Part shown: positions 11,906-22,203 of the stretch, piece after piece
Layout: every line of letters begins with the position of its first letter
Numbering within the stretch: position 1 is the stretch's first letter
From: Cocos nucifera
Lineage: Eukaryota > Streptophyta > Magnoliopsida > Arecales > Arecaceae
Direction of reading: 5' to 3'
Assembly: GCA_006176705.1 (NCBI GenBank)
Contig: QRFJ01004179.1
Location: forward strand, 17,161 to 81,160
Length of the DNA: 64,000 bases
Position numbers and translations under genes: made by a program
Notes under the pieces: generated by a model
The model's database searches: none
Seen by the model: the letters and a program-made list of their open reading frames with translations, nothing else
What the model was told of the DNA's origin: nothing

Positions 11906-13230
11906 TGTTAGATATATGTGCCCTAGAAGCCAGAATTGGCTGACACTTGTAATACACTTCTAGGGGCAAAATTATAATTTTGACTATAATTAATGAATGG
12001 GTTATTTTCTATCACATATGTGTATTTAGTGTCTGTGATACATCCTTTGAGTTAATGGTAATGATAATTCATATTTTCAAGAGTTGAAAATTTAAGACAT
12101 GAATAATCATTATTAACTCATAAACAGCTCCTGACCATAGGATCATCACGAGGATGGTGATTGATCCGGAAGGTTGGTGTACGATCGCTTCTCTTTAGTA
12201 GATGAGTCTTGAGTCTACGGTGTGGAGACACCGAAGCGAGAGTACAGGTACTCGTTAGAGAATGAGGGCACTGAGCGTGACCACCTCGAGTAGTCATTAG
12301 GAAGTCTACCTTCTCGTCAATGACTGACTCGATGCTGCAGTAGTGTGTCTGGTTCTTTGACCTGAGATGCATCGGCAGTTCACCTTGAGGGTGTTATAGT
12401 TTGACTACACCATTACTCGGTCTCCTAGCCATATGGAACCCTGAGGTGTATGTTGGCTATAGCATGTTCATTGTAGGAACTGGATTGCATCAAGATGGGA
12501 TCTATCTACCTCGGTGGTAGAGGAGCAGCCCTATGATGAATCATGAGAATCAAGTCCTGAAGCCCATGGCCATGGCAGAGTGAAATAATAGAAAGAGTTT
12601 CTATTTAGATTTTCACATTGGACTCGAATCGAATGATTACATCATATGACAGAGACTAGGGTTTGACGAGTTTACACCTTAACCCTAATCTGATCGGGGC
12701 TCAAGATAGAAGAACTTAATCACACAGGTAGCTGCACCAAGAGGTTCGCATTCAGCTCTGATGGGTTGCCACCATATACTGCTAGGTGTCACTGGTGGAT
12801 TTTGGGAGCAATTAGAATGATTTAGATGATCGATCATTCTAGCTGTTCGAATCAGAAGAGTTCTGATCCATCGAAAGGAGTTTCGATGATGTCTATGATA
12901 GAGATCATGACATATCCCATTACCATACAGAACTGAACCTAACTGGGTCACACAAACAAGGGTTTGAATCTGGTGATCATCAATTGAACTGATCTAGTTC
13001 AATTGATCTGAATGAGATTCAATTAGGTTCAAGGAAATCGTGCTAGCACTCGATTGAACCTAACGTTCTTCTTTTACTATCACAAATAAGTTGTCCTGAC
13101 TGAGCCAAAGGAGTTTGTGCTCAATCAGAGGCCTTCATATGGTCTGACTGGAGGTTGTCCAAGTCAGAATAGGTTGTCTTATTTGTAAGACATTACCTGC
13201 CATTTTTGGTCACCTGCCATTTCTTGTTCT

Positions 13231-13296
13231 TTGACTTTGGTCAAAAGTCTACCTTTGACTGGTCAAACGTTGACCATTGACCCTTTGACTTTTGAC
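13231..13296 (+). promoter_or_regulatory. W-box cluster in the Copia-A LTR
   Basis: Eight TTGAC cores in 66 bp: six on the plus strand (13231, 13255, 13270, 13277, 13285, 13292) and two on the minus strand (13240-13244, 13262-13266). TTGAC(C/T) is the core bound by plant WRKY transcription factors. The cluster lies about 310-370 bp upstream of the TATA box. It recurs at 21242-21307, 55665-55730 and 61491-61556, with seven cores at 42670-42728 and three at 1517-1536. A regulatory role is inferred. Confidence 0.65.
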
Positions 13297-13408
13297 CACA
13301 TGTCATGCACCTATTGGAGAGCTGGTGGGGGCCTGTCCCCCTGCCAGAACCTGGCAAGGAGAAGGGCGCACGCCAAGGGTGGCGTGAGCCCAAGTAGGAG
13401 GCGCCTAG

Positions 13409-13431
13409 GAGTCCTTGTTGGACAAGGACTC
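13409..13431 (+). other. Perfect hairpin in the Copia-A LTR
   Basis: GAGTCCTTGT and its exact reverse complement separated by TGG. It is upstream of the TATA box, so in U3 DNA rather than in the 5' end of the transcript. It would, however, be present near the 3' end of the full-length RNA. Conserved in the other young LTRs. Role unknown. Confidence 0.6.
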
Positions 13432-13603
13432 CACCTCCCTTTTGGATTCCAATCAGAGTTCTACTAAGAATCCAGTTTGACTGGTCTTAGGCGCCCTCTA
13501 AGGAGGAATCCAGGGGTCTCTATTCCAACCAATCAGATTTAGATCTGATTTCACAAAGGGTTGTGATTGGTTGAGAGGAAGAGGAGTTGGATCACAAGAG
13601 GTC

Positions 13604-13611
13604 TATAAATA
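13604..13611 (+). promoter_or_regulatory. TATA box of the A2 5' LTR
   Basis: TATAAATA in a GC-richer context, followed about 30 bp later by a C/T-rich region suitable as the transcription start. It is the same in the 3' LTR (about 21616) and, inverted, in A4 and A5. This is the likely promoter of the element RNA. Confidence 0.7.
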
Positions 13612-14189
13612 AGACCCTGCGCCCAACCCTAATTCTAATGCAATTCAAATGAGATTTCCCACGCCCCAAGGCTGCCTCTCCCCTCCTTCTCCATGCCATA
13701 GTCTCTTCTCCCCTTGCTCTCCACGTCCAAAAGTGTTTTGGACTTTAGGTTGGTGCGATTCAGATCAAGGAAAGGCGATCAAAAGCAAGAAGGCTGCGCT
13801 GCTGCAAAAGGACGACTGCAGATCTTCAAAAGAGTTTTGAAGATCCTCCAGATCAGATCCAGATCTGATTTTTGGAGGTGTGATAGAGAAGAAGAGGATC
13901 TCCAGATCCAACCCGAGTGGATACCGGTAGAGGCCAGGCGCTTGCGTGGCTAAGATCCAGAACCTTCCGCTGCAATCAGGATCATCTACAGGGTAATAGG
14001 ATTACCCAAATCAGGTAAATTAAATTTGATTTAATTTATCTTATTTTATTTTATTTATTAAAATAATAAGAATCAGATCTGAAACATATCAAGATCTGAT
14101 TGAGATCAAGAGAAAATTTTTGAAATATATCTCTTGATCTGATCAGATCTGGACGAACCTGGACCGGGAAATCAGGATTTCCCTTCAAC

Positions 14190-14202
14190 TGGTATCAGAG
14201 CC
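14190..14202 (+). other. Primer binding site of A2
   Basis: TGGTATCAGAGCC two bases after the LTR. It is complementary to the 3' end of initiator tRNA-Met. Confidence 0.95.
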
Positions 14203-16059
14203 ATGGTTCTAAATTGTTTAGATCTGATTTTAATTTTATTTTAATTAGAAAATAAAGTGATTTCAGATGTCACATGAGATGTGATCAGATCTGAAATCAG
14301 AAAAATTAAAATTAAATGATTTGGATCTAAGAACATGAAGATATGCATGACTAGTTCTAGAATAGAATAGTTCTATAGAATAGTTTTGCATGTCTTTGAT
14401 TTAATCTGATTAAATCATATTTTAGATCTTCTTATTTACTATTTTCTGATATTATAAGTGTTATAATAACATCTGATAAACAGCAAATAAAAATTATTTA
14501 ATTTTAAATATCATATGAGATATGATAGATGCATGACTAGACTAGTTGTAGAATAGTTCTACATAATTGTCTAGATTAGAATTTATTTTGATTAGATCAA
14601 TTTAAATCTAATTTTTTAGATTATTATGAGATAATTTAGATCTGAAAACATGCATGATTTGATACATGAGATGTATGCAAAATATGCCTTGATTAGATCT
14701 AAATTTGTATATGAGATATATGATATAGATCTATAACTGTTTTGTAGATTTACATGTTCCTGATTAAGGCGTTCCTCTTGGCCGTCCGGTCATAAGAACG
14801 AAGAAGGGTTTAAAGGCCCTCTCTTCCCATTCGATGGGGTGTTCTTATGACGTGTAGGGGTGCTGCGTGTTCGTCCTTAATCAGAAACCCAAAACTTACT
14901 TTCTGCAAAACCCTAGATCCTGAAACCCTAGGATTTATTGTGCATATTTTGTTTATGAACCCAACTTAATTAAGAATTAAGTTTATGGAATATTAATTAG
15001 GTCTAAAATTGAGAATTTCAGATCTAAGACATATTCATAATACTGGGTTCGGGCTTGGGTAGCTCAATTAGGTCTAAGCGGTTGATCAAACCGAATCAAG
15101 AGTTGGTTAGATGGGATCAACAATGCTTAAATTGACCAGCCTAATAGGATTAAGTCTGGGTCAAGATCGAGTCACGATCAAGCAAGACCTAATTAGGCTC
15201 AGAGGTTAGAGTCTGGATTGTAGGCTAACCCAATTGGTTCTGACTCAACAATTTGGTGTCTAAGGTAAGTTTGGCACAGACGACCGACTGGTTTTTAATT
15301 GGAAGCTACTCGACCTGAATGCGTTCTTGTGCGAGTTAACGGCATATTCCTTCCACCGGTCTCACTTACCTGGCCATATCTGTTGACACAGTTCTGATCT
15401 GAGGTGGTCAATAATCCGAGCTGAACCCATGCCACTAGGTTAGTCATAATTGTTATGACTAAGCCAAGTCTAGTTTAATGAGACCTGAATCAATTCTCCC
15501 TAAGAAAAGATTAAGTCCGAGGTCTTCCACCATTGTAGACGTGCGGGCCCTTCCCGGGGTTGATTGTTCTCGGCTGGATACAGTGGCTCAGTTGCACCGG
15601 GAAGACGCAACCATGTCTATTAGGCATTGGATGCTATGGGCTGGAGGATGAGTTGGGCTCAATATTCCGGATACGGTGAGAGACCCAATTAGGAACCCAG
15701 TCCATGCAAATGGTGGGTCTGACTTAACTAAGGAGTGGATCAATATTCCGGATACGGTGAGATTCATGAATTAGAGACCAAGTTTGGGTGCACCATGATT
15801 AGAGAATCATTGAACAAGAGTTGTTCACTCATTGGCTAACCCATCACCAATAACTGTTAGGTGAGGTGATGAGTCAGTTGGTGAGACCGCACCACCCACT
15901 AGAAATCATCAATCGCGGAGATTTTCGCATCTCTACAGAGGGAGTGTAGGGATCCGAGAAAATAGTGGGAGCTAATTTGTTTAAAAATAAAATCCCTAAA
16001 CAAATTGGTCAAGTCAAAATTACAGTATCTAACTAGAATCTTTGACTCTCTACAGGAAA
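14203..16059 (+). other. Untranslated leader of A2
   Basis: 1.86 kb before gag without a credible ORF. A word of about 20 bases containing AATATTCCGGATACGGTGAG occurs twice, at 15661 and 15742, about 81 bp apart, and is recognisable in the A3 leader. Around 14760-14885 a GC-richer block contains words that recur inverted (GTTCCTC...TAAGAACG and GTTCTTATGAC...GTTCGTCC). These could be RNA packaging or dimerisation structures; that is inference. Confidence 0.6.
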
Positions 16060-16868
16060 ATGTCTGCGTCCAACCCACTGGCACGTATCCTAGACACACA
16101 TAGACTGACTGGACCCAATTATAAAGATTGGCTCAGGAACTACAAAATTGTTTTGGGTTCAGAGAAGTTAACACATGTTTTGGACCAGGACCCTCCCACC
16201 TTACCAGCTCGTCCATCCACTGAACAGAGAGCGTCTCTGGAAAAATGGATTGACGAAGACAATAAGGCCAGATACTACATGTTGGGCTCGATGTCTGATG
16301 AGCTCCAGCGCCAACATGAAGATATCGGGACTGCTCGCCAAATGTTGGCTCACCTGCAGGAGATGTTTGGTGAACAGAGTCGCGCAGCCAAATATCAAGT
16401 CACAAAATGACTTTTTAAGGCTAAGATGCGTGATGGGCAGTCAGTCCAAGATCACTGTCTGACAATGATCAAGGACATGGAAGAGCTTGAGAAGCTCGGT
16501 GTGAAGTTGGACTTGGATCTGCAGAACGATATTATTCTGCAATCCTTGACTGATGCATATGGGCAATTCATCATGAATTACCACATGCATAAACTTCAAA
16601 ATTCCTTGGCCGAGTTGATGAATATGCTGGTTACCGCTGAGCTTTCTATGAAAGGTTCTAAAGGCTCAGTTCTTGCTATGGAACGGACTTCTTCCAAAAG
16701 AAAGTCTTATGGAAAGAAAAAGAAGTCTGTGAAAAAGCAAAAGGTAGGAAGGATCAAAGAAGAAGAAGGCAGAACCGAAGAAGAAGGTCGATGGCAAAGG
16801 AAAGTGTTTCCATTGCAACAGCGACGGCCATTGGAAGCGGAACTGCCCTACTTACCTGGCCACCCTAA
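16060..16868 (+). pseudogene. gag: A2 gag: capsid and nucleocapsid, one stop and one frameshift
   Basis: Likely start is the Met at 16060 (MSASNPLARILD); an upstream in-frame Met at 16042 lies in the leader and has no family support. The N-terminal half has the Copia gag pattern (LTGPNYKDWLRNYKIVL; later DNKARYYMLGSM). A TGA at 16408-16410 interrupts it, and the same frame resumes (LFKAKMRDGQSVQ). A Lys-rich linker follows, in which the frame shifts by +1 between about 16735 and 16750. In the new frame comes a complete CCHC zinc knuckle (CFHCNSDGHWKRNC, about 16805-16846) that binds RNA. The stop is consistent with a C-to-T change; the shift is in an A/G run and could be an assembly error. 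Confidence 0.85.
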
Positions 16869-16879
16869 AGAACAAGAAG

Positions 16880-18206
16880 GAAGGTCCTTCTGGAGGTATG
16901 CTCGTTATTGAGTCTAACCTTACGGTTTCTTCTGCATCCAGTTGGGTGCTTGACTCTGGTTCTAGTGCTCATCTGTGCACTTCTATGCAGGGTCTTGAGG
17001 ATAGCAGGAGGCTGAGGGATGGAGACATGATCCTACGCGTCGGTAATGGAGCAAGAGTTGCTGCAGTAGCCGTGGGAACATACCCTCTTCGATTACCATC
17101 TGGTTTAGACTTAGTTTTAAAAGACTGTTATTATGTGCCTGCAGCTAGCAGGAATTTGATTTCTGTTTCATGCTTAGCACAAGAAGGTTATGTGATCACC
17201 TTCTTTAAGGACCATTGTAACATTCTTTATGAAAGAAATAAAATTGCAAATGGTTTCCTTGTTAATGGTCTTTATCAGTTGCATATTGATGTACCTGTTT
17301 TAACTATCGAGCAAAACGTGAATGCCAAACGACCTAGGGATAGTCCAAACGACAGATATCTATGGCACCTGAGATTAGGTCATATAGCAGAAGATAGGAT
17401 TAACAAATTGGAGAAAAATGGGCTATTGAGTCCATTGACTTTTGAGTCATATCCAACTTGTGAATCTTGTCTTCAAGGCAAAATGACTAAACTCCCTTTT
17501 GTTGGACATGGGGAGAGGGCCACAGATCTCCTTGCCCTAGTACATACTGATGTGTGCGGCCCATTCGATGTGCCGGCTAGAGGCAATTTTGTCTACTTCA
17601 TTACCTTTACCGATGATCTGTCTAGGTATGGGTATGTGTATCTTATGAGACACAAGTCTGAAGCCTTTTGAAAAGTTCAAAGAATTCAGACATGAAGTAG
17701 AAAAACAAACTGGAAAACCCATTAAGGTTCTTCGATCAGATCGAGGAGGTGAATACCTTAGCCGGGAATTCCTAGACTATCTTAAGGAAAATGGCATAGT
17801 CTCTCAATGGACTCCACCAGGAACACCTCAACTCAACGGGGTTTCAGAACGGAGAAATCGGACTCTATTGGATATGGTTCGATCCATGATGAGCTTCACA
17901 GACCTCCCAGATTTTCTTTGGGGACATTCATTATTAACTTCAATCTATTTACTGAATAGGGTTCCCTCTAAAACCGTTCCTACCACACCGTATGAGATAT
18001 GGCACGGTAAGAAACCAAGTCTGAGTCATCTCAGAATTTGGGGTTGTCCGGCTTATGTCAAAAGACAACAAGCGGACAAGTTAGAGTTTAGGTCCTTTAG
18101 AGCTCGATTCATAGGATATCCTAAAGAGTCATTAGGATACTATTTCTACATTCCAGAAGACCACAATGTGATTGTGAGTCGACATGCCATATTTCTTGAA
18201 AAATAG
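16880..18206 (+). pseudogene. pol: A2 pol, protease and integrase part
   Basis: In one frame, 16898-17671 carries the aspartic protease active site SWVLDSGSSAHLC (about 16940-16978). The integrase zinc-binding region follows (YLWHLRLGHI ... CESCLQGK, about 17358-17480), then the core beginning VHTDVCGPF (first catalytic Asp near 17546). An extra T in the run ending at 17668 creates a TGA. The next frame continues with RSDRGGEY (second Asp, about 17737) and SERRNRTLLD (catalytic Glu, about 17846) to a TAG at 18204-18206. The residues of the D,D-35-E triad are all present, but spread over two frames. The LRIWGC segment (about 18028-18045) marks the end of the core. Confidence 0.88.
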
Positions 18207-18286
18207 TTTATTCAAGATAGTGGCATTGGAAAGCAGATTAAGCTTGATGAGAAAGTCTCACAAGCAGAAAGAGAGCTAAGGACCAA

Positions 18287-19642
18287 GTGGAACCAAATCA
18301 GGTTGAGCCAATAAGAACACTACCTCCTCCACCTCGTAGATCGGAAAGAGTTTCCCGTCCCCCTGAAAGATACTTAGGTATTATTTCAGAGGATGTAGAG
18401 GAAATGTTCCTCATAGGTAATGGTGCTCATGGTGATGATCCCAAAACCTACAACGAGGCGATATCAGATATCGACTCCGAGAAATGGCTTGAGGCAATGA
18501 AGTCAGAGATCGACTCGATGCACTCAAACCAAGTCTGGACCTTGGTAGATCCACCAGAAGGTATAGTACCTATTGGGTGTAAATGGATCTTCAAGAGAAA
18601 GATTGGTGCAGATGGGAATGTGGAGACATTCAAGGCTAGACTGGTGGCAAAAGGTTATAGTCAACGTGAAGGCATTGACTATCAGGATACCTTTTCCCCG
18701 GTAGCTATGCTAAAATCCATCCGCACATTGCTTGCTGTTGCAGCCTATTTCGATTATGAAATATGGCAAATGGACGTGAAAACGGCATTCCTAAATGGAT
18801 ATCTTGAGGAAGATATCTATATGGAACAGCCGCTAGGTTTCACATCCAGTGATACTGATCACAAGGTTTGCAAGCTGCAAAGGTCCATATATGGACTTAA
18901 GCAAGCATCTCGGAGCTGGAACACTCGTTTCAATGATGTGATCAAAAAGTTTGGTTTCATCAAAAATGAAGAGGAACCATGTGTTTTCAAAAGGGTCAGT
19001 GGGAGCGCTGTTGTCTTCCTCGTATTGTACGTGGATGACATCCTCCTTATTGGGAATGATATTCCCATGTTGACATCAGTCAAGATGTGGTTGTCCAAGG
19101 AATTCTCCATGAAAGACCTAGGTGAAGCATCCTTTATTCTAGGAATTAAGGTCTATAGGGATAGACCGAATAGGATGCTAGGACTTTCACAGAAGATGTA
19201 CATAGAGGAAGTACTAAAGAGGTTTAGTATGGAAAACTCTAAGAGGGGATTAATACCCTTCAGACATGGTATTCATCTTTCCAAGAAGATGTGCCCCAGC
19301 ACACCTGAGGAAATAGAACGCATGAGCAAGATCCCTTATGCTTCTGCAATAGGGAGCCTCATGTATGCCATGCTATGTACACGACCTGATATAGCCCATG
19401 CTGTGAGTGTCACAAGCAGATATCAGTCAAATCCAGGTGAAGAACACTGGACTTCTGTGAAATGTATCCTTAAGTACTTGAGAAGAACTAAGGATATGAT
19501 GTTGGTCTTTGGTAATGGAGAACTCCAAGTTCAGGGATACACAGACTCGGACTTCATGTCCGATATAGATGATCGAAAGTCGACATCTGGAAGTCTGACT
19601 GTGGTGGAGCTGTCAGCTGGAAGAGTTCCAAGCAAACTGTGA
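18287..19642 (+). CDS. pol: A2 pol, reverse transcriptase with start of RNase H (451 codons open)
   Basis: Longest open frame in the window. It copies element RNA to DNA in the virus-like particle. Visible motifs: CKWIFKRKIGADG and the KARLVAKG block near residues 98-122; QMDVKTAFLNGYLEEDIYM (catalytic Asp, about residue 161); the YGLKQASRSWN block near 205; LYVDDILLIGND (active-site YVDD, codons 19028-19039); and the RNase H start GYTDSDFMSDIDDRKSTSG near 420-440. The true polyprotein would enter from upstream; a frame change near 18270-18286 separates it from integrase, and the Met at 18287 is probably not a natural start. After residue 438 a small deletion (about 19590) shifts the frame, giving a 13-residue out-of-frame tail. 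Confidence 0.9.
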   Translation: MEPNQVEPIRTLPPPPRRSERVSRPPERYLGIISEDVEEMFLIGNGAHGDDPKTYNEAISDIDSEKWLEAMKSEIDSMHSNQVWTLVDPPEGIVPIGCKWIFKRKIGADGNVETFKARLVAKGYSQREGIDYQDTFSPVAMLKSIRTLLAVAAYFDYEIWQMDVKTAFLNGYLEEDIYMEQPLGFTSSDTDHKVCKLQRSIYGLKQASRSWNTRFNDVIKKFGFIKNEEEPCVFKRVSGSAVVFLVLYVDDILLIGNDIPMLTSVKMWLSKEFSMKDLGEASFILGIKVYRDRPNRMLGLSQKMYIEEVLKRFSMENSKRGLIPFRHGIHLSKKMCPSTPEEIERMSKIPYASAIGSLMYAMLCTRPDIAHAVSVTSRYQSNPGEEHWTSVKCILKYLRRTKDMMLVFGNGELQVQGYTDSDFMSDIDDRKSTSGSLTVVELSAGRVPSKL

Positions 19643-19904
19643 TAGCAGATTCCACCATGGAAGCAGAATATATAGCTGCATCAGAGGCTGCCATCTCATC
19701 CGCGATTACCTTGAAGAAGGTCTCACCAGAAGTTACGGCGATATCATCTCATCCGCGATTACCTTGAGAAAGGTTACGTTGAGGTCAAGAGAGTCAACTC
19801 CGCAGATAATGTGGCAGACCCACTTACAAAGCCGTTGGGCCAGCAGAAGATCGAAGCCCACCTTGAGAAGATGGGACTTAGACTTGTAGCCAATTGGCTT
19901 TAGG
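19590..19904 (+). pseudogene. pol: A2 RNase H C-terminal part, deleted and rearranged
   Basis: Compared with A5 (62908-63300, inverted), about 10 bases are missing near 19590. Later, between 'gaggctgc' (19691) and 'ggtctcacc' (19719), about 113 bases are replaced by about 27. The replacement is a copy of 19745-19767. About 14-17 further bases are missing near 19733. The lost stretch contains the PLYCDNNGAIALA segment with an RNase H catalytic Asp. The end of the reading (HLRSRDYLEK-like, then NSADNVADPLTKPLG) survives up to about 19902. Confidence 0.85.
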
Positions 19905-19917
19905 ACAAGTGGGAGAT
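19905..19917 (+). other. Polypurine tract of A2
   Basis: ACAAGTGGGAGAT directly before the 3' LTR TG at 19918. It primes plus-strand DNA synthesis. The same tract is at 62880-62892, inverted, in A5. Confidence 0.9.
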
Positions 19918-22198
19918 TGTTAGATATATGTGCCCTAGAAGCCAGAATTGGCTGACACTTGTAATACACTTCTAGGGGCAAAATTATAATTTTGACTATA
20001 ATTAATGAAATGGGTTATTTTCTATCACACATGTGTATTTAGTGTCTGTGATACATCCTTTGAGTTAATGGTAATGATAATTCATATTTTCAAGAGTTGA
20101 AAATTTAAGACATGAATAATCATTATTAACTCATAAACAGCTCCCGACCATAGGATCATCACGAGGATGGTGATTGATCCGGAAGGTTGGTGTACGATCG
20201 CTTCTCTTTAGTAGATGAGTCTTGAGTCTACGGTGTGGAGACACCGGAGCGAGAGTACAGGTACTCGTTAGAGAACGAGGGCACTGAGCGTGACCACCTC
20301 GAGTAGTCATTAGGAAGTCTACCTTCTCGTCAATGACTGACTCGATGCTGCAGTAGTGTGTCTGGTTCTTTGACCTGAGATGCATCGGCAGTTCACCTTG
20401 AGGGTGTTATAGTTTGACTACACCATTACTCGGTCTCCTAGCCATATGGAACCCTGAGGTGTATGTTGGCTATAGCATGTTCATTGTAGGAACTGGATTG
20501 CATCAAGATGGGATCTATCTACCTCGGTGGTAGAGGAGTAGCCCTATGATGATCATGAGAATCAAGTCCAGAAATCCCATGGCCATGGTAGAGTGAAATA
20601 ATAGAAAGAGTTTCTATTTAGATTTTCACATTGGACTCGAATCGAATGATTACATCATATGACAGAGACTAGGGTTTGACGAGTTCACCTTAACCCTAAT
20701 CTGATCGGGGCTCAAGATAGAAGAACTGAATCACACAGGTAGCTGCACCAAGAGGTTCGCATTCAGCTCTGATGGGTTGCCACCATATACTGCTAGGTGT
20801 CACTGGTGGATTTTGGGAGCAATTAGAATGATTTAGATGATCGATCATTCTAGCTGTTCGAATCAGAAGAGTTCTGATCCATCGAAAGGAGTTTCGATGA
20901 TGTCTATGATAGAGATCATGACATATCCCATTACCATACAGAACTGAACCTAACTGGGTCACACAAACAAGGGTTTGAATCTGGTGATCATCAATTGAAC
21001 TGATCTAGTTCAATTGATCTGAATGAGATTCAATTAGGTTCAAGGAAATCGTGCTAGCACTCGATTGAACCTAACGTTCTTCTTTTACTATCATAAATAA
21101 GTTGTCCTGACTGAGCCAAAGGAGTTTGTGCTCAATCAGAGGCCTTCATATGGTCTGACTGGAGGTTGTCCAAGTCAGAATAGGTTGTCTTATTTGTAAG
21201 ACATTACCTGCCATTTTTGGTCACCTGCCATTTCTTGTTCTTTGACTTTGGTCAAAAGTCTACCTTTGACTGGTCAAACGTTGACCATTGACCCTTTGAC
21301 TTTTGACCACATGTCATGCACCTATTGGAGAGCTGGTGGGGGCCTGTCCCCCTGCCAGAACCTGGCAAGGAGAAGGGCGCACGCCAAGGGTGGCGTGAGC
21401 CCAAGTAGGAGGCGCCTAGGAGTCCTTGTTGGACAAGGACTCCACCTCCCTTTTGGATTCCAATCAGAGTTCTACTAAGAATCCAGTTTGACTGGTCTTA
21501 GGCGCCCTCTAAGGAGGAATCCAGGGGTCTCTATTCCAACCAATCAGATTTAGATCTGATTTCACAAAGGGTTGTGATTGGTTGAGAGGAAGAGGAGTTG
21601 GATCACAAGAGGTCTATAAATAAGACCCTGCGCCCAACCCTAATTCCTAATGCAATTCAATTGAGAATTCCCCACGCCCCAAGGCTGCCTCTCCCCTCCT
21701 TCTCCATGCCATAGTCTCTTCTCCCCTTGCTCTCCACGTCCAAAAGTGTTTTGGATTTAGGTTGGTGCGATTCAGATCAAGGAAAGGCGATCAAAAGCAA
21801 GAAGGCTGCGCTGCTGCAAAAGGACGACTGCAGATCTTCAAAAGAGTTTTGAAGATCCTCCAGATCAGATCCAGATCTGATTTTTGGAGGTGTGATAGAG
21901 AAGAAGAGGTTCTCCAGATCCAACCTGAGTGGATACCGGTAGAGGCCAGGCGCTTGCGTGGCTAAGATCCAGAACCTTCCGCTGCAATCAGGATCATCTA
22001 TAGGGTAATAGGATTACCCAAATCAGGTAAATTAAATTTGATTTAATTTATCTTATTTTATTTTATTTATTAAAATAATAATAATCAGATCTGAAACTTA
22101 TCAAGATCTGATTGAGATCAAGAGAAAATTTTGAAATATATCTCTTGATCTGATCAGATCTGGACGAACCTGGATCGGGAAATCAGGATTTTCCTTCA
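19918..22198 (+). repeat. 3' LTR of A2
   Basis: 2281 bp, same content as the 5' LTR, including the W-box cluster at 21242-21307 and the hairpin. By eye the two LTRs differ at about 25-30 positions, mostly single substitutions and one-base indels. Confidence 0.95.
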
Positions 22199-22203
22199 TC
22201 ATA
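22199..22203. repeat. Target site duplication of A2 (right), TCATA
   Basis: Matches 11901-11905. The Gypsy-1 reading continues immediately after it. Confidence 0.95.

Larger units (their letters stand above)
11906..14187 (+). repeat. 5' LTR of A2
   Basis: 2282 bp, TGTTAGATATATG... to ...CCCTTCA. A W-box cluster (13231-13296), a 10-bp-stem hairpin (13409-13431), CCAAT boxes in both orientations (about 13529 and 13567) and a TATA box (13604-13611) place U3 at about 11906-13640 and R-U5 in the last 550 bp. Small ORFs of 60-90 codons inside it recur in every LTR copy but look like chance open frames, not genes. Confidence 0.95.
11906..22198 (+). mobile_element. Copia-A copy A2: complete 10.3-kb Copia element
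   Basis: Plus-strand element with two 2.28-kb LTRs (11906-14187 and 19918-22198), initiator-Met primer site, leader, gag, protease, integrase, RT, RNase H remnant, polypurine tract and matching 5-bp target duplications. Domain order PR-INT-RT-RH is Copia. The 2.3-kb LTRs and gag type suggest the Tork/Angela branch (tentative). The LTRs differ at only about two to three dozen sites by eye, so the insertion is recent. Pol nevertheless has two in-frame stops, several frameshifts and a deletion in RNase H, so this copy is non-autonomous now. It is the only element here on the plus strand. Confidence 0.95.

Noticed and set aside
12118..12951. ORFs of 84 and 88 codons repeated in every Copia-A LTR (for example 12685-12951 and 56010-56276)
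   Set aside because: Conservation is explained by LTR identity; they lie in U3 on the strand opposite to element transcription, have no domain, and are broken in the diverged A1 LTR.
13231..13467. 78-codon ORF in Copia-A LTRs (also 21242, 55494, 61320)
   Set aside because: It reads straight through the W-box cluster and hairpin; composition and position fit regulatory DNA, not a gene.
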